Positions 1-8,436 of a stretch of 64,000 nucleotides of DNA are shown one piece after another. The notes under the pieces were generated by a model. That model was not told where the DNA came from. It did no database searches and saw only the letters and a program-made list of their open reading frames with translations. Numbering within the stretch: the stretch's first letter is position 1; every line of letters starts with the position of its first letter. This stretch comes from Alphaproteobacteria bacterium. GTDB taxonomy: Bacteria; Pseudomonadota; Alphaproteobacteria; Micropepsales; Micropepsaceae. The stretch lies in assembly GCA_017983635.1 (NCBI GenBank), contig JAGOBA010000011.1:62001-126000 (forward strand), in the 5' to 3' direction. A program made the translations under genes and the position numbers.

Positions 1-2
1 TG

Positions 3-836
3 GCGCTCTGGTATCCGCTGCGGGTGATCATGATGCTGCTCGGCGTGCCGCCCGAGGACGAGCCCTTCATGCTGAAGATGACGCAGGAAATCTTCGGGCC
101 GGGCGATCCGGACGTGGCGGCGGAGACGTCGCATAAGGCGGACACGGCGGCGTTCAGCGCCTCCGGCGAGAACACGGTCGATCTGATGCAAACGGCGATG
201 CGGCTCTTCGAGTATTTCGGGGCGATCACGGCGGACCGGCGCAAGAACCCGAAGGACGACGTTGCGTCGATTATCGCCAACGGCATGATCGACGGCCAGC
301 CGATCGGCGATCGCGAGGCGATGAGCTACTACATCATCGTCGCGACGGCCGGGCACGACACGACGAGTTCGACCGTGGCGGGCGGGCTTTTGCAGTTGAT
401 GAAGAACCCGGAGCAGATGGCGAAGCTCAAAGCCGACATGAGCCTGGTACCGAACTTTGTCGAGGAATCGATCCGTTGGGTTACGCCGGTGAAGCATTTC
501 ATGCGCACGGCGGTGCAGGACTACAAGCTGCGCGACAAGACGATTAAGGAAGGCGACGGGCTGTGCATGTTCTATTGGTCGGGCAATCGCGACGACGAAG
601 TGTTCGAGGATCCGTACAAGTTCAAGGTTGATCGGAACGTGTCGAAGCACGTGGCGTTCGGCTATGGTGTGCATGTGTGCTTGGGCATGCACTTGGCGCG
701 GATGGAGATAAAGGCGCTCTACAACGAGCTGTTGCCACGGTTGAAGTCGATCGAACTTGCGGGAACGCCGAAGAACACCCTGGCGAACTTTGTGAGCGGG
801 CTGAAGACGTTGCCGGTCAGGTACAAGATGGCGTGA
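3..836 (+). CDS. Cytochrome P450, 5'-truncated by window edge
   Basis: A haem-thiolate monooxygenase. The reading frame is open from the first bases of the window, so the N-terminal third of a roughly 400-residue protein is missing; 277 codons remain. Three family hallmarks are visible: the I-helix oxygen-activation motif AGHDTT, the ExxR pair in EESIRW, and the haem loop FGYGVHVCLG containing the proximal cysteine. No N-terminal membrane anchor can be judged. The gene faces an acyl-CoA carboxylase/dehydrogenase operon across a palindromic repeat, so a role in hydroxylating a terpenoid, sterol or branched fatty substrate is conceivable, but that is inference; the substrate cannot be read from the sequence. 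Redox partners are not encoded nearby. Confidence 0.93.
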   Translation, partial: ALWYPLRVIMMLLGVPPEDEPFMLKMTQEIFGPGDPDVAAETSHKADTAAFSASGENTVDLMQTAMRLFEYFGAITADRRKNPKDDVASIIANGMIDGQPIGDREAMSYYIIVATAGHDTTSSTVAGGLLQLMKNPEQMAKLKADMSLVPNFVEESIRWVTPVKHFMRTAVQDYKLRDKTIKEGDGLCMFYWSGNRDDEVFEDPYKFKVDRNVSKHVAFGYGVHVCLGMHLARMEIKALYNELLPRLKSIELAGTPKNTLANFVSGLKTLPVRYKMA

Positions 837-845
837 TTTGAAGTG

Positions 846-985
846 GCTTCCCCCCTTGCGGGGGAAGGTGGATCGCGCCGCAGGCGCGGGACGGATGGGG
901 GTGCGCGATAGCGCGCGTTCCGCGCGGTTCCCCCTTCAGTCACGCCGCTTGCGCGGCGCGACAGCTTCCCCGCAAGGGGGAAGCG
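846..985. repeat. G/C-rich palindromic intergenic repeat, copy 1
   Basis: About 140 bases bounded by matching hairpin ends, GCTTCCCC... on the left and ...GGGGGAAGC on the right, each able to fold on itself and with the other. The middle holds AAGGTGGATCGC, then GGACGGATGGGGG, small GCGCG hairpins and a CCCCC run that pairs back. The same layout recurs at 44739-44881 and, diverged and inverted, near 56160-56250. It fills the space between the convergent P450 and carboxylase genes and could act as a bidirectional terminator; that is inference. Confidence 0.85.
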
Positions 986-1009
986 CAAAAAAAGTGCGCG
1001 GCGCTCCGG

Positions 1010-2938
1010 CTATTGTTTCAGCGTCACCAACGTCTGACGCATCGCGACTTGATCGCCGACTTTCGCGGCGATGCTTTCCACCACGCCGTCCGTGAGCGCT
1101 TTCAGTTCGTGCTCCATCTTCATCGCTTCGAGGATGACGAGGACTTGGTTCTTCGCGACCGTCTGGCCGGGTTCAGCCATCAGCTTGACGATGCGGCCCG
1201 CCATCGGGGCGCGGATGACGTTCGCGCCGGCTGAGCCTTTGGGCTCGGCGGGGGCGTAGGTGATGTCTTCGAAGTGGGCTGTGTTCCTTCCCTCGTGCAG
1301 GCCGAGCTGGAGCGAGGCGCCGCGCTTGTCGATATCTGCCTGAATCCGACCCTTCGGAGTGTCGACGACGATCGTGCTCGGCGTGGTACGGTAAGCGCGC
1401 AGGACTTCGTGGAGAGCTACATTGCCAACGCGACCGTTTTCGACCGTGTACTCATGTTCCTTGTCGCGTTCGCGCAACTTCACCTTCGTGCGGCGCACGC
1501 CCGTTGAGGTCCAGCCGTTGCCTCGACCATATGCGAGGAAGAGGGCGGCGGTCGCGCCGGTGTCGCTCAACAAGTGATCGTCTGCGAAGGTCGGCTGACG
1601 TTCGAGCCAGCCAATGTCGACGGCGCCCGCAACTACGGCGTCGCGGCTCAGCAGGTCGATCAGATACGATCTGTTCGTTCTGGGGCCTACGAGATAGAGC
1701 TTCATCAGGTCGTCGAGCAATTTCCTGCGCGCATCGTCCCTCGTCGATCCGTTGGCGATGATCTTGGCGATCATCGAGTCGTAGTTGTCCGTGATTTCTG
1801 TTTCGCGGGATACTCCAATGTCCACACGGCACTTAAGTCTGCTTGTAGCGAACCCGGCTATACGACCAAGCTGGGGTCTAAATGCGTCGCCTGGGTCTTC
1901 GGCGCACAAGCGTACTTCGATCGCGTGGCCTGTGATCTTCACATCGTTTTGCTTCAACGGCAGCGGTTCGCCCTTCGCGACCGTGAATTGCCATTGGATC
2001 AGGTTCGTCCCCGTGACCTCTTCCGTCACCGGATGTTCCACCTGGATGCGGGTGTTCATTTCGAGGAAGTAGAAATGGCCTTCGCGGTCGAGGAGGTATT
2101 CGACGGTGCCGGCGTTGGTGTAGTTCACCGCCTTGGCGAGCGCGACGGCGGCCGTGCCCATGCGTTGGCGCAGCTCTTCGCTGACGCCGGGGGCTGGGGC
2201 TTCTTCAATGATTTTTTGGTTGCGGCGTTGAACGGAACAGTCGCGTTCGCCAAGGTGGATGACGTTGCCGTGGGCGTCGCCGAAGACTTGGACTTCGATG
2301 TGGCGGACGTTGTCGAGCGCTTTCTCCAGGATCATGCGGTCGCTGGCGAACGCCGACAGGGCTTCGCGCCGGGCTGAGGCGAGCGCGTCGGCGAAGTCGG
2401 CTTCTTGTGTCACGCGGCGTTGGCCGCGGCCGCCGCCGCCGAGGGCCGCTTTGATCAAGACGGGCCAGCCGATTTTCTTGGCTTCGGCAAGGAGCTTCGC
2501 ACCGGACTGATCGTCGCCGTCGTAGCCGGGGATGACGGGAACGCCGGCTTTGCGGGCAATTTCCTTGGCGTTGCCTTTGTCGCCCATGGCGCGGATCGCG
2601 GCCGGTGAGGGGCCGATCCATACGAGGCCGGCGTCGATTACCGCTTGAGCGAAGTCCGGGTTCTCGGAGAGGAAGCCGTAGCCGGGGTGGATGGCTTCGG
2701 CGTTCGTTTGTTTGGCGGCGGCGAGGATGTGCTCGGCGTTCAGGTACGAGTCGCGCGCGGGCGCGGGGCCGATGTGAACGGCGGCATCGGCGCTCTCGAC
2801 GTGGAGTGCGCGCTTGTCGGCGTCGGAGTAGACGGCGATCGCGCGCAGACCCGCGGCTTGCGCCTCGCGGACGATGCGGACCGCGATCTCGCCGCGGTTG
2901 GCGATCAGGACGCTCTTGAAGGGGCGGTTGAGAGTCAA
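1010..2938 (-). CDS. Acyl-CoA carboxylase alpha subunit (biotin carboxylase + BCCP), MCC/GCC type
   Basis: ATP-dependent biotin carboxylase fused to its biotin carrier domain, 642 residues, matching methylcrotonyl- or geranyl-CoA carboxylase alpha subunits. The N-terminus reads FKSVLIANRGEIAVRI, typical of the biotin carboxylase fold; the glycine-rich ATP-grasp segment ALGGGGRGQRR and the catalytic stretch EMNTRIQVEHPVTE follow. The C-terminus ends in a biotinyl domain with EAMKMEH; Lys607 is the expected biotin site. The start is a TTG whose bases overlap the TGA of the upstream acyl-CoA dehydrogenase gene (TTGA), implying translational coupling. It is the last gene of the minus-strand operon that begins with the carboxyltransferase. 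Because the dehydrogenase partner resembles AtuD, geranyl-CoA is a real alternative to methylcrotonyl-CoA as substrate. Confidence 0.93.
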   Translation of the reverse strand: MTLNRPFKSVLIANRGEIAVRIVREAQAAGLRAIAVYSDADKRALHVESADAAVHIGPAPARDSYLNAEHILAAAKQTNAEAIHPGYGFLSENPDFAQAVIDAGLVWIGPSPAAIRAMGDKGNAKEIARKAGVPVIPGYDGDDQSGAKLLAEAKKIGWPVLIKAALGGGGRGQRRVTQEADFADALASARREALSAFASDRMILEKALDNVRHIEVQVFGDAHGNVIHLGERDCSVQRRNQKIIEEAPAPGVSEELRQRMGTAAVALAKAVNYTNAGTVEYLLDREGHFYFLEMNTRIQVEHPVTEEVTGTNLIQWQFTVAKGEPLPLKQNDVKITGHAIEVRLCAEDPGDAFRPQLGRIAGFATSRLKCRVDIGVSRETEITDNYDSMIAKIIANGSTRDDARRKLLDDLMKLYLVGPRTNRSYLIDLLSRDAVVAGAVDIGWLERQPTFADDHLLSDTGATAALFLAYGRGNGWTSTGVRRTKVKLRERDKEHEYTVENGRVGNVALHEVLRAYRTTPSTIVVDTPKGRIQADIDKRGASLQLGLHEGRNTAHFEDITYAPAEPKGSAGANVIRAPMAGRIVKLMAEPGQTVAKNQVLVILEAMKMEHELKALTDGVVESIAAKVGDQVAMRQTLVTLKQ

Positions 2939-4095
2939 GCGTTGCCACGCCCGGGGAGCGTTCCCATCATCTTGGCGATGATCTGCAGCATCACCTCATC
3001 TGCGCCGCCGCCGATGGAGGCCAGGCGGCCATCGCGGTAGCGGCGGCTGACCGGCGTTTCGGCCATGAAGCCCATGCCACCCCAGTATTGCAGGCAGGCG
3101 TCGTTGACTTCGCGTTGCAGTCTGGCGGCTTTGAGTTTGGCCATGGAGGCGAGCTTCGTCATGTCTTCGCCGGCGACGTAGCGCTCGACCGCGAGCCAGG
3201 TGAGGGCGCGCAGGGCTTCCAACTCCGTTTGCAGTTCCGCGAGACGGAAGTGCACCACCTGATTGTCCAGGATCGATTTGCCGAAGGCTTTGCGTTCGCG
3301 GGTGTAGGCGATGGTTTCATCGATTGTGCGCTGCATGCCGGTCAAGGCGCCCAGAGCTGCGAACATGCGTTCTTCTTGGAACTGCACCATTTGGTAGGTG
3401 AAGCCCAGACCTTCCTCGCCGATGCGATAGCTCTGCGGCACGCGCACGTCGTCGAAGTGGATTTGTGCGGTGTCGCTCGAATGCATGCCCAGCTTCGTGA
3501 GCGTGCGCGCGACCGTCACGCCCTTCGTCTTCATGGGCACGCAGATCATCGTCTTGTTGCGATGCATCGGGCCGTCGCCGGTGTTGGCGAGCAGGCAGAT
3601 CCAGTCGGCTTGGGCGCCGTTCGTCGTCCACATCTTGCCGCCGTTGATGACGTAGTCGGCGCCGTCGTGACGGGCATTCGTCCGGATCGAGGCGACATCG
3701 GAACCGGCGCCCACTTCGGAGACGCCGAGGCAAGCAACGTAGCGTCCCTCGATCGATGGCCTTAGGAACTGTTCGCGCACGTCGTCCGAGCCGAAACGGG
3801 CGAGCGCCGGTGTCGCCATCTCGGTCTGCACGCCGATCGCCATCGGAATAGCGCCGCAATTGATATGCCCCAGCGCCTCGCAGTAGACGGCGGCGTAGGA
3901 GTAGTCGAGGCCGAGGCCGCCGAACTTTTCCGGCTTGGTGATACCGAGGAAGCCCGCCTCACCCATTTTCCGGAAGACATCGTGAGCGGGGAAGGGCGGG
4001 TTCTCCTCCCACGCGTCGACGTTCGGGTTGATCTCGGTGTCGATGAAGCGGATGAGCGAGCGGCGAAGCTCTTCGTGCTGGGCGGTGAGTTTCAT
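2935..4095 (-). CDS. Acyl-CoA dehydrogenase, citronellyl-CoA dehydrogenase-like
   Basis: FAD-dependent acyl-CoA dehydrogenase of 386 residues. Visible family signatures are the substrate/FAD-binding stretch ACLGVSEVGAGSDVAS and the C-terminal QYWGGMGFMAETPVSRRYRD with the run GGGADEVM. The start is the ATG at 4095; a longer open frame upstream is non-coding in character and would overlap the neighbouring small gene. From memory the sequence pattern (for example IPMAIGVQT, SDTAQIHFDD, DNQVVHFRLAELQTE) is closest to AtuD, citronellyl-CoA dehydrogenase of acyclic terpene degradation, more than to isovaleryl-CoA dehydrogenase. It lies between the two carboxylase subunit genes, as expected for oxidation of an acyl-CoA just before beta-methyl carboxylation. 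No search could be run to separate the alternatives. Confidence 0.9.
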   Translation of the reverse strand: MKLTAQHEELRRSLIRFIDTEINPNVDAWEENPPFPAHDVFRKMGEAGFLGITKPEKFGGLGLDYSYAAVYCEALGHINCGAIPMAIGVQTEMATPALARFGSDDVREQFLRPSIEGRYVACLGVSEVGAGSDVASIRTNARHDGADYVINGGKMWTTNGAQADWICLLANTGDGPMHRNKTMICVPMKTKGVTVARTLTKLGMHSSDTAQIHFDDVRVPQSYRIGEEGLGFTYQMVQFQEERMFAALGALTGMQRTIDETIAYTRERKAFGKSILDNQVVHFRLAELQTELEALRALTWLAVERYVAGEDMTKLASMAKLKAARLQREVNDACLQYWGGMGFMAETPVSRRYRDGRLASIGGGADEVMLQIIAKMMGTLPGRGNA

Positions 4096-4097
4096 CT

Positions 4098-4364
4098 TCA
4101 GTTCTTCGGCCGCGTAACCGCCGCCATGACGCGGTAGATGATCCAAACCGGCAGCACAACGATCGCGCCGAGGATTGCATAGCGCCAGCCCCAATCGAGC
4201 GCATCGAAGACGAGCCGCCATGCGCGCTCGATCGTGGAGCCGAACTCCTTCCAGAGGTCGACCGGGTCGATGCCGAAGATCGCGAAGATCAGGCCGACGA
4301 TGAACGACAGCAGGGCGAGCCTGAACAAGGTCGGTACAATCGGGCCACCGAAGATTTTTTCCAT
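4098..4364 (-). CDS. Small membrane protein, DUF6460-like
   Basis: An 88-residue protein with two hydrophobic segments (about residues 12-31 and 62-82) separated by an amphipathic, tryptophan-rich stretch with DLWKEFGSTIERAWRLVF. The pattern resembles the DUF6460 family of small alphaproteobacterial membrane proteins; function unknown. The start is supported by AGGGAG six bases upstream of the ATG. It sits inside the carboxylase operon, two bases upstream of the dehydrogenase gene, so it is almost certainly co-transcribed, but nothing shows that it takes part in the pathway. Confidence 0.75.
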   Translation of the reverse strand: MEKIFGGPIVPTLFRLALLSFIVGLIFAIFGIDPVDLWKEFGSTIERAWRLVFDALDWGWRYAILGAIVVLPVWIIYRVMAAVTRPKN

Positions 4365-4391
4365 GTCATTCTCCCTTGTTCGTTGTCGGCA

Positions 4392-6002
4392 TCACATCCT
4401 CGCCACGCCGAAGCTGTTGGGTCTCAGGACACGCTCGCTTGCCTCTTGGCAGACGTCAAGGCAGAGGCCGATCACACGGCGGCTGTCTCTCGGGTCGATG
4501 AGGCCGTCGTCCCAGAGTCTGGCGGTGGCGAAGAGGGCGGTGGATTGTTCGTCGTAAGTGTCGATGATCTGCTTGGCGGCGGCGCCGAGTGCGTTGGCGT
4601 CGGGCTCGCGGCCGGCGCGCTTGGCGCCTTCTTCGCCGAGGATGGTCATGACCTTGGCCGCCTGCTCGCCGCCCATCATGGCGATGCGGTTGTTCGGCCA
4701 GGCAAAAATGAATCTCGGATCGAAGGCGCGCCCACACATGCCATAATTACCCGCGCCAAATGAGGCGCCAATATGGAGGGTGAGCTTCGGCACGGCGGTG
4801 TTGGTCACGGCTTGAATCATTTTCGAGCCGTGTTTGACGATGCCGGAACGCTCGGCCTCGGTGCCGACGATGTAGCCGGTCGTGTTCTGAAGGAAGAGCA
4901 GGGGCACGTTCGACTGATCGCAGAGCTGGATGAACTGCGCGGTCTTGACGGCGCCCGCCGCATCGATCGGGCCGTTGTTGCCGATGATGCCGACGGGGTG
5001 GCCTTCAACCGCCGCGTGGCCGCAGACCGTGTGGGGGCCGTAGTCGGGTTTGAAGTCGAGCCAGTCGGAGCCGTCGACAATGCGGGCGATCACCTCGCGC
5101 ACATCGTAGGGCTTGCGGTAATCGACGGGGACGACGGAGAGTAACTCCTCAGCGTCGTAGAGCGGTTCTTTATAGGTGCGCTTCGGCAGTGTCCGACCCC
5201 AGCCGATCTTGGCCAGAATTTCGCGGCCGAGCCGGATGCCGTCGCGGTCGTCCTCGGCCATGTACTCGGCAAGGCCTGAGACTTCGTGGTGCAAGACCGC
5301 GCCGCCCAAGTCTTCGTCGGTGGCGATTTCGCCGGTTGCGGCTTTGAGGAGTGGGGGGCCCGCCAAGAAAATCTTCGAGCGGCCGCGCACGACGACAACG
5401 TAATCGCTGAGGCCCGTTTGATAGGCGCCGCCCGCGGTCGAGGAACCGTGCACCACAGCGACGATGGGTATGCCGGCCTTCGACAGCTTGGCGAGGTTCG
5501 CGAAGGTGCGGCCGCCGCGAACGAACATCTCGGCTTGACGCAGCAGGTTGCCGCCGGCGCTTTCGACGAGTTGCACATAGGGCAATTTGTTTTCGAGCGC
5601 GATCGCCTGTGCGCGCAGGGCCTTGTCGACGCCCATCGGCGTGCCGGCGCCGCCTCTGATGCCTGCGTCGCTGGCGTTGACGACCACGCGCGCGCCGGAG
5701 ACGGTGCCGATGCCGGTGATGACACCGCCGCCGCTGGCGTTCTCGGCGCCGTCGTCGTCGTGCATCTTGAGGCCGACAAGCGTCGAGAATTCGAGGAACG
5801 GGGTGCCACGGTCGAGCAGAAGGTCGACGCGATCGCGGGGCAAGAGCTGGCCGCGTTCGGCGAACTTTTTTGCCGACTTGGCTGAGTTGGTGCGGACTTT
5901 CGCTTCGAGCGCGCGCACCTCGCCCAAAAGCTTCAGGTGGCCCTCGCGATTGGCGCGGGCAGTGTCGGAGGTCAGGTCGGCGCGGCTTTCAATGGCGGGC
6001 AT
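4392..6002 (-). CDS. Acyl-CoA carboxylase beta subunit (carboxyltransferase)
   Basis: The 536-residue carboxyltransferase that moves CO2 from biotin to the acyl-CoA; length matches MccB/AtuC. It has the two crotonase-like halves: the N-terminal oxyanion region with GGVITGIG, GIRGGAGTPMG and ESAGGNLLRQAEMF, and the C-terminal half with FLQNTTGYIVG, ASFGAGNYGMCGR and MMGGEQAAKV. It is first in the operon, so the promoter should lie between 6003 and 6155, divergent from the S9 peptidase gene. GAGNYGMCGR is shared by methylcrotonyl- and geranyl-CoA carboxylases, so the substrate cannot be decided on this subunit alone; propionyl-CoA carboxylase is less likely given the operon partner. Confidence 0.92.
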   Translation of the reverse strand: MPAIESRADLTSDTARANREGHLKLLGEVRALEAKVRTNSAKSAKKFAERGQLLPRDRVDLLLDRGTPFLEFSTLVGLKMHDDDGAENASGGGVITGIGTVSGARVVVNASDAGIRGGAGTPMGVDKALRAQAIALENKLPYVQLVESAGGNLLRQAEMFVRGGRTFANLAKLSKAGIPIVAVVHGSSTAGGAYQTGLSDYVVVVRGRSKIFLAGPPLLKAATGEIATDEDLGGAVLHHEVSGLAEYMAEDDRDGIRLGREILAKIGWGRTLPKRTYKEPLYDAEELLSVVPVDYRKPYDVREVIARIVDGSDWLDFKPDYGPHTVCGHAAVEGHPVGIIGNNGPIDAAGAVKTAQFIQLCDQSNVPLLFLQNTTGYIVGTEAERSGIVKHGSKMIQAVTNTAVPKLTLHIGASFGAGNYGMCGRAFDPRFIFAWPNNRIAMMGGEQAAKVMTILGEEGAKRAGREPDANALGAAAKQIIDTYDEQSTALFATARLWDDGLIDPRDSRRVIGLCLDVCQEASERVLRPNSFGVARM

Positions 6003-6155
6003 CAGGTGACTCTTGGTTTACGGCACATTGCCCGGGCTTCGCTCACGCGTCTATGAGGATACAAAGAGCGAACATCGCTACCGGCATGGTCGACGAAGCG
6101 GGGGTGGCGCGCCTAAATTCACCCGGCGTTTTGAGAACGCCAAGGGTTTCACTGA

Positions 6156-8114
6156 ATGGTTCGTCTGATCGTAGTGGCTGCGGCGTTGCTCGCGGTGTGT
6201 TCGCAGGCTTTGGCGGCGGGCGAGGTGCGGCGCGTGGAGCGCGGCAGTCTGGTGCTTGAGAACATCCCGGATACGCCGGCCTCGGTGCGCGAGCGCTTGC
6301 GCATGTATCAGGCGGTGCGCGGGGCAGTGTTTCTCGACTTCGCGCCGGACGGGCGGGGCATTCTCATTCAGACGCGGTTCGGGGAGACGAACCAGCTGCA
6401 CCGCGTGGATGCGCCACTGACCATGCGGCGGCAGATCACGTTCTATGACGAGCCGGTGAATTTTGCGCTCTACCGGCCGGGCAAGTGGCCGCAGCGGACG
6501 ATCCTGTTCAGCCGCGATACGGGTGGGGACGAGCTCTACCAGCTCTACATGCTCGACGAGAAGAACGGAAACGTCGTGCGTCTCACCGACGGGAAGACGC
6601 GCAACACAGGCCCGGTGTTTTCGCGCGACGGCAAGTGGGTCGCGTGGTCGAGCGTGCCGTCGGAGTCGGCGCGGTACAGAGTCTTCCTGGCGGATGCCTC
6701 TAATCCGAAGTCGGCGCGGGCGATGTTGGAGGAAGACGGCAGCTGGACCCCGGCAGCGTTCTCGCCGGACGGACAGACGCTGGCGGTCACGCGCGAGATC
6801 TCGGTCAGCGAGCAGCAAATTTGGCAGGTCGATCTGACGAACGGGCGCAAGGTGCAGTTGAAGCCTTCGCCGGTGAAGATCTTCCGCTCGTCGCCGGTGT
6901 ATTCGCCGGATGGGACGGCGTTGTTCTATATCTCGGACGAGGACTCCGAGTTCCGGCACATCGTGCGTTACGACCTGCGCACCGACGACGAAGACGTGCT
7001 GACGACCGATCTGCCGTGGGACGTGGAGGCGCTGGAGATTGCGCCGAACGGGCGGACACTGGCGTTCTCGGTCAATGAGGCGGGCGTGTCGCGGCTCTAC
7101 ACGATGGATGCGCGGCGCGGGCGCAAAGTGCCGGGGCCGAAGCTGGCGCCGGGAGAGATCGAGAACCTGAAGTTCAGCGCCGACAGCCGGCGGCTCGGCT
7201 TTACGCTGAACGGCACGGCCGGGCGTGATGCGTTCGTGTGGGATTTCGGGAAGCGTGCGCCGGTGCAGTGGACCGACAGCGAGGTCGGCGGGCTCGACAA
7301 GAGCGCGTTCATCGCACCGCAGCTCGTAACCTACGACACGTTCGACTCGCCGGATGGGAAGCGGCGGCAGATCTCTGCGTTCGTCTACAAACCCGTGGGT
7401 GTAGCGCGCGCGCCGGTGTTGGTTTCCATTCACGGCGGGCCGGAATCGCAGTTCCGGCCGAACTTCAATGCGTTCATCCAGTATCTCGTGCAGGAGATGA
7501 AGATCGCGGTCGTGGCGCCGAACGTGCGCGGGTCGACAGGGTATGGGAAGTATTTCGTGGAACTCGACAACGGCGTGCGGCGGATGGATTCCGTGCGCGA
7601 TATCGGCGCGACGCTGGATTGGATTGGGAAGCAGCCGGACTTGGAGCCGCGACGGGTTGCGGTGTATGGCGGGTCGTATGGCGGGTTCATGTCGTACGCG
7701 TCGATGGCGGAGTACAACGACCGGCTGGTCGCGGGGATCAGCGTGGTCGGGATCTCAAATTTCATCACCTTCTTGAACAACACCAGCGGCTACCGGCGCG
7801 AGTTGCGGCGGGTCGAGTATGGCGACGAGCGCGATCCGCGCGTGCGCGAGGTGTTGCAGCGCGTTTCGCCGCTCACGAATGTGGCGCGGATCAAGAAGCC
7901 GATGCTGATCATGCAAGGCGCAAACGATCCGCGGGTGCCGGCGACGGAAACGACGCAGATGCTCAAAGCCATTCGTGCGAACGGTGCGGAGGCTTGGTAC
8001 ATACTGGCCAAGGACGAGGGGCACGGCTTCCAGAAGAAATCGAATCGGGATGCGCAGAACGCAGCGATCGCGTCGTTCTTGAAGCTCTACCTTCTGGGGC
8101 AGCGGTTGGATTGA
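6156..8114 (+). CDS. S9 family prolyl oligopeptidase-type peptidase, secreted
   Basis: A 652-residue serine peptidase of the S9 family (dipeptidyl aminopeptidase/acylaminoacyl-peptidase type). Residues 1-21 form a signal peptide ending in SQALA, so the enzyme is periplasmic or surface-exposed. The middle is a beta-propeller built from repeats such as FSRDGKWVAW, AFSPDGQTLAV and YSPDGTALFYI. The C-terminal alpha/beta-hydrolase domain carries the nucleophile elbow GGSYGG (Ser507), the acid in GANDPRVP (Asp591) and the base in DEGHGF (His623), a complete catalytic triad. AAGGG lies about nine bases upstream of the ATG. The gene stands alone, divergent from the carboxylase operon, and probably works in peptide scavenging. 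Confidence 0.93.
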   Translation: MVRLIVVAAALLAVCSQALAAGEVRRVERGSLVLENIPDTPASVRERLRMYQAVRGAVFLDFAPDGRGILIQTRFGETNQLHRVDAPLTMRRQITFYDEPVNFALYRPGKWPQRTILFSRDTGGDELYQLYMLDEKNGNVVRLTDGKTRNTGPVFSRDGKWVAWSSVPSESARYRVFLADASNPKSARAMLEEDGSWTPAAFSPDGQTLAVTREISVSEQQIWQVDLTNGRKVQLKPSPVKIFRSSPVYSPDGTALFYISDEDSEFRHIVRYDLRTDDEDVLTTDLPWDVEALEIAPNGRTLAFSVNEAGVSRLYTMDARRGRKVPGPKLAPGEIENLKFSADSRRLGFTLNGTAGRDAFVWDFGKRAPVQWTDSEVGGLDKSAFIAPQLVTYDTFDSPDGKRRQISAFVYKPVGVARAPVLVSIHGGPESQFRPNFNAFIQYLVQEMKIAVVAPNVRGSTGYGKYFVELDNGVRRMDSVRDIGATLDWIGKQPDLEPRRVAVYGGSYGGFMSYASMAEYNDRLVAGISVVGISNFITFLNNTSGYRRELRRVEYGDERDPRVREVLQRVSPLTNVARIKKPMLIMQGANDPRVPATETTQMLKAIRANGAEAWYILAKDEGHGFQKKSNRDAQNAAIASFLKLYLLGQRLD

Positions 8115-8146
8115 GACAGGCGTCGCAGTCGTTCGATTGGATGGCG

Positions 8147-8326
8147 CTACTCGTCGCGCGGGCGGCTCAGGCCTTTGGTTATTAGGAATAGGACCAACGC
8201 CGCCCCGGCCAATCCTATGACGGCGGTCCAGCCGCCGAAGATGGAGTTCGCTACGGTGCCGATGACCATGCCGGCGAACCAGGAGAGAAAATCCCAGGCG
8301 CGGCTCAAAAAATAGGTCAGATCCAT
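8147..8326 (-). CDS. Small hypothetical membrane protein
   Basis: A 59-residue protein with one or two hydrophobic stretches (residues about 10-25 and 33-50: FLSWFAGMVIGTVANSIFGG and WTAVIGLAGAALVLFLI) and a charged tail, KGLSRPRDE. A longer frame runs upstream, but the internal ATG at 8326 is preceded by AAAAGGGG, a good ribosome-binding site, so the short form is preferred. It is convergent with the S9 peptidase gene. I do not recognise the family; it resembles in size and topology the small membrane protein at 4098-4364. Confidence 0.6.
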   Translation of the reverse strand: MDLTYFLSRAWDFLSWFAGMVIGTVANSIFGGWTAVIGLAGAALVLFLITKGLSRPRDE

Positions 8327-8436
8327 CAGCAACCCCTTTTGCGAGGCGCGGCGCCGCAGGCCGCGCTCTTGCACGGGTGCGGGCTTAGCCCCTAACAGTT
8401 CAGTCCAATCGTCATATAGGCCTCCAATCCACAAAA

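Noticed and set aside
6078..7433. 451-codon minus-strand frame antisense to the S9 peptidase
   Set aside because: Composition is Arg/His/Pro-rich and the opposite strand has a complete catalytic triad.
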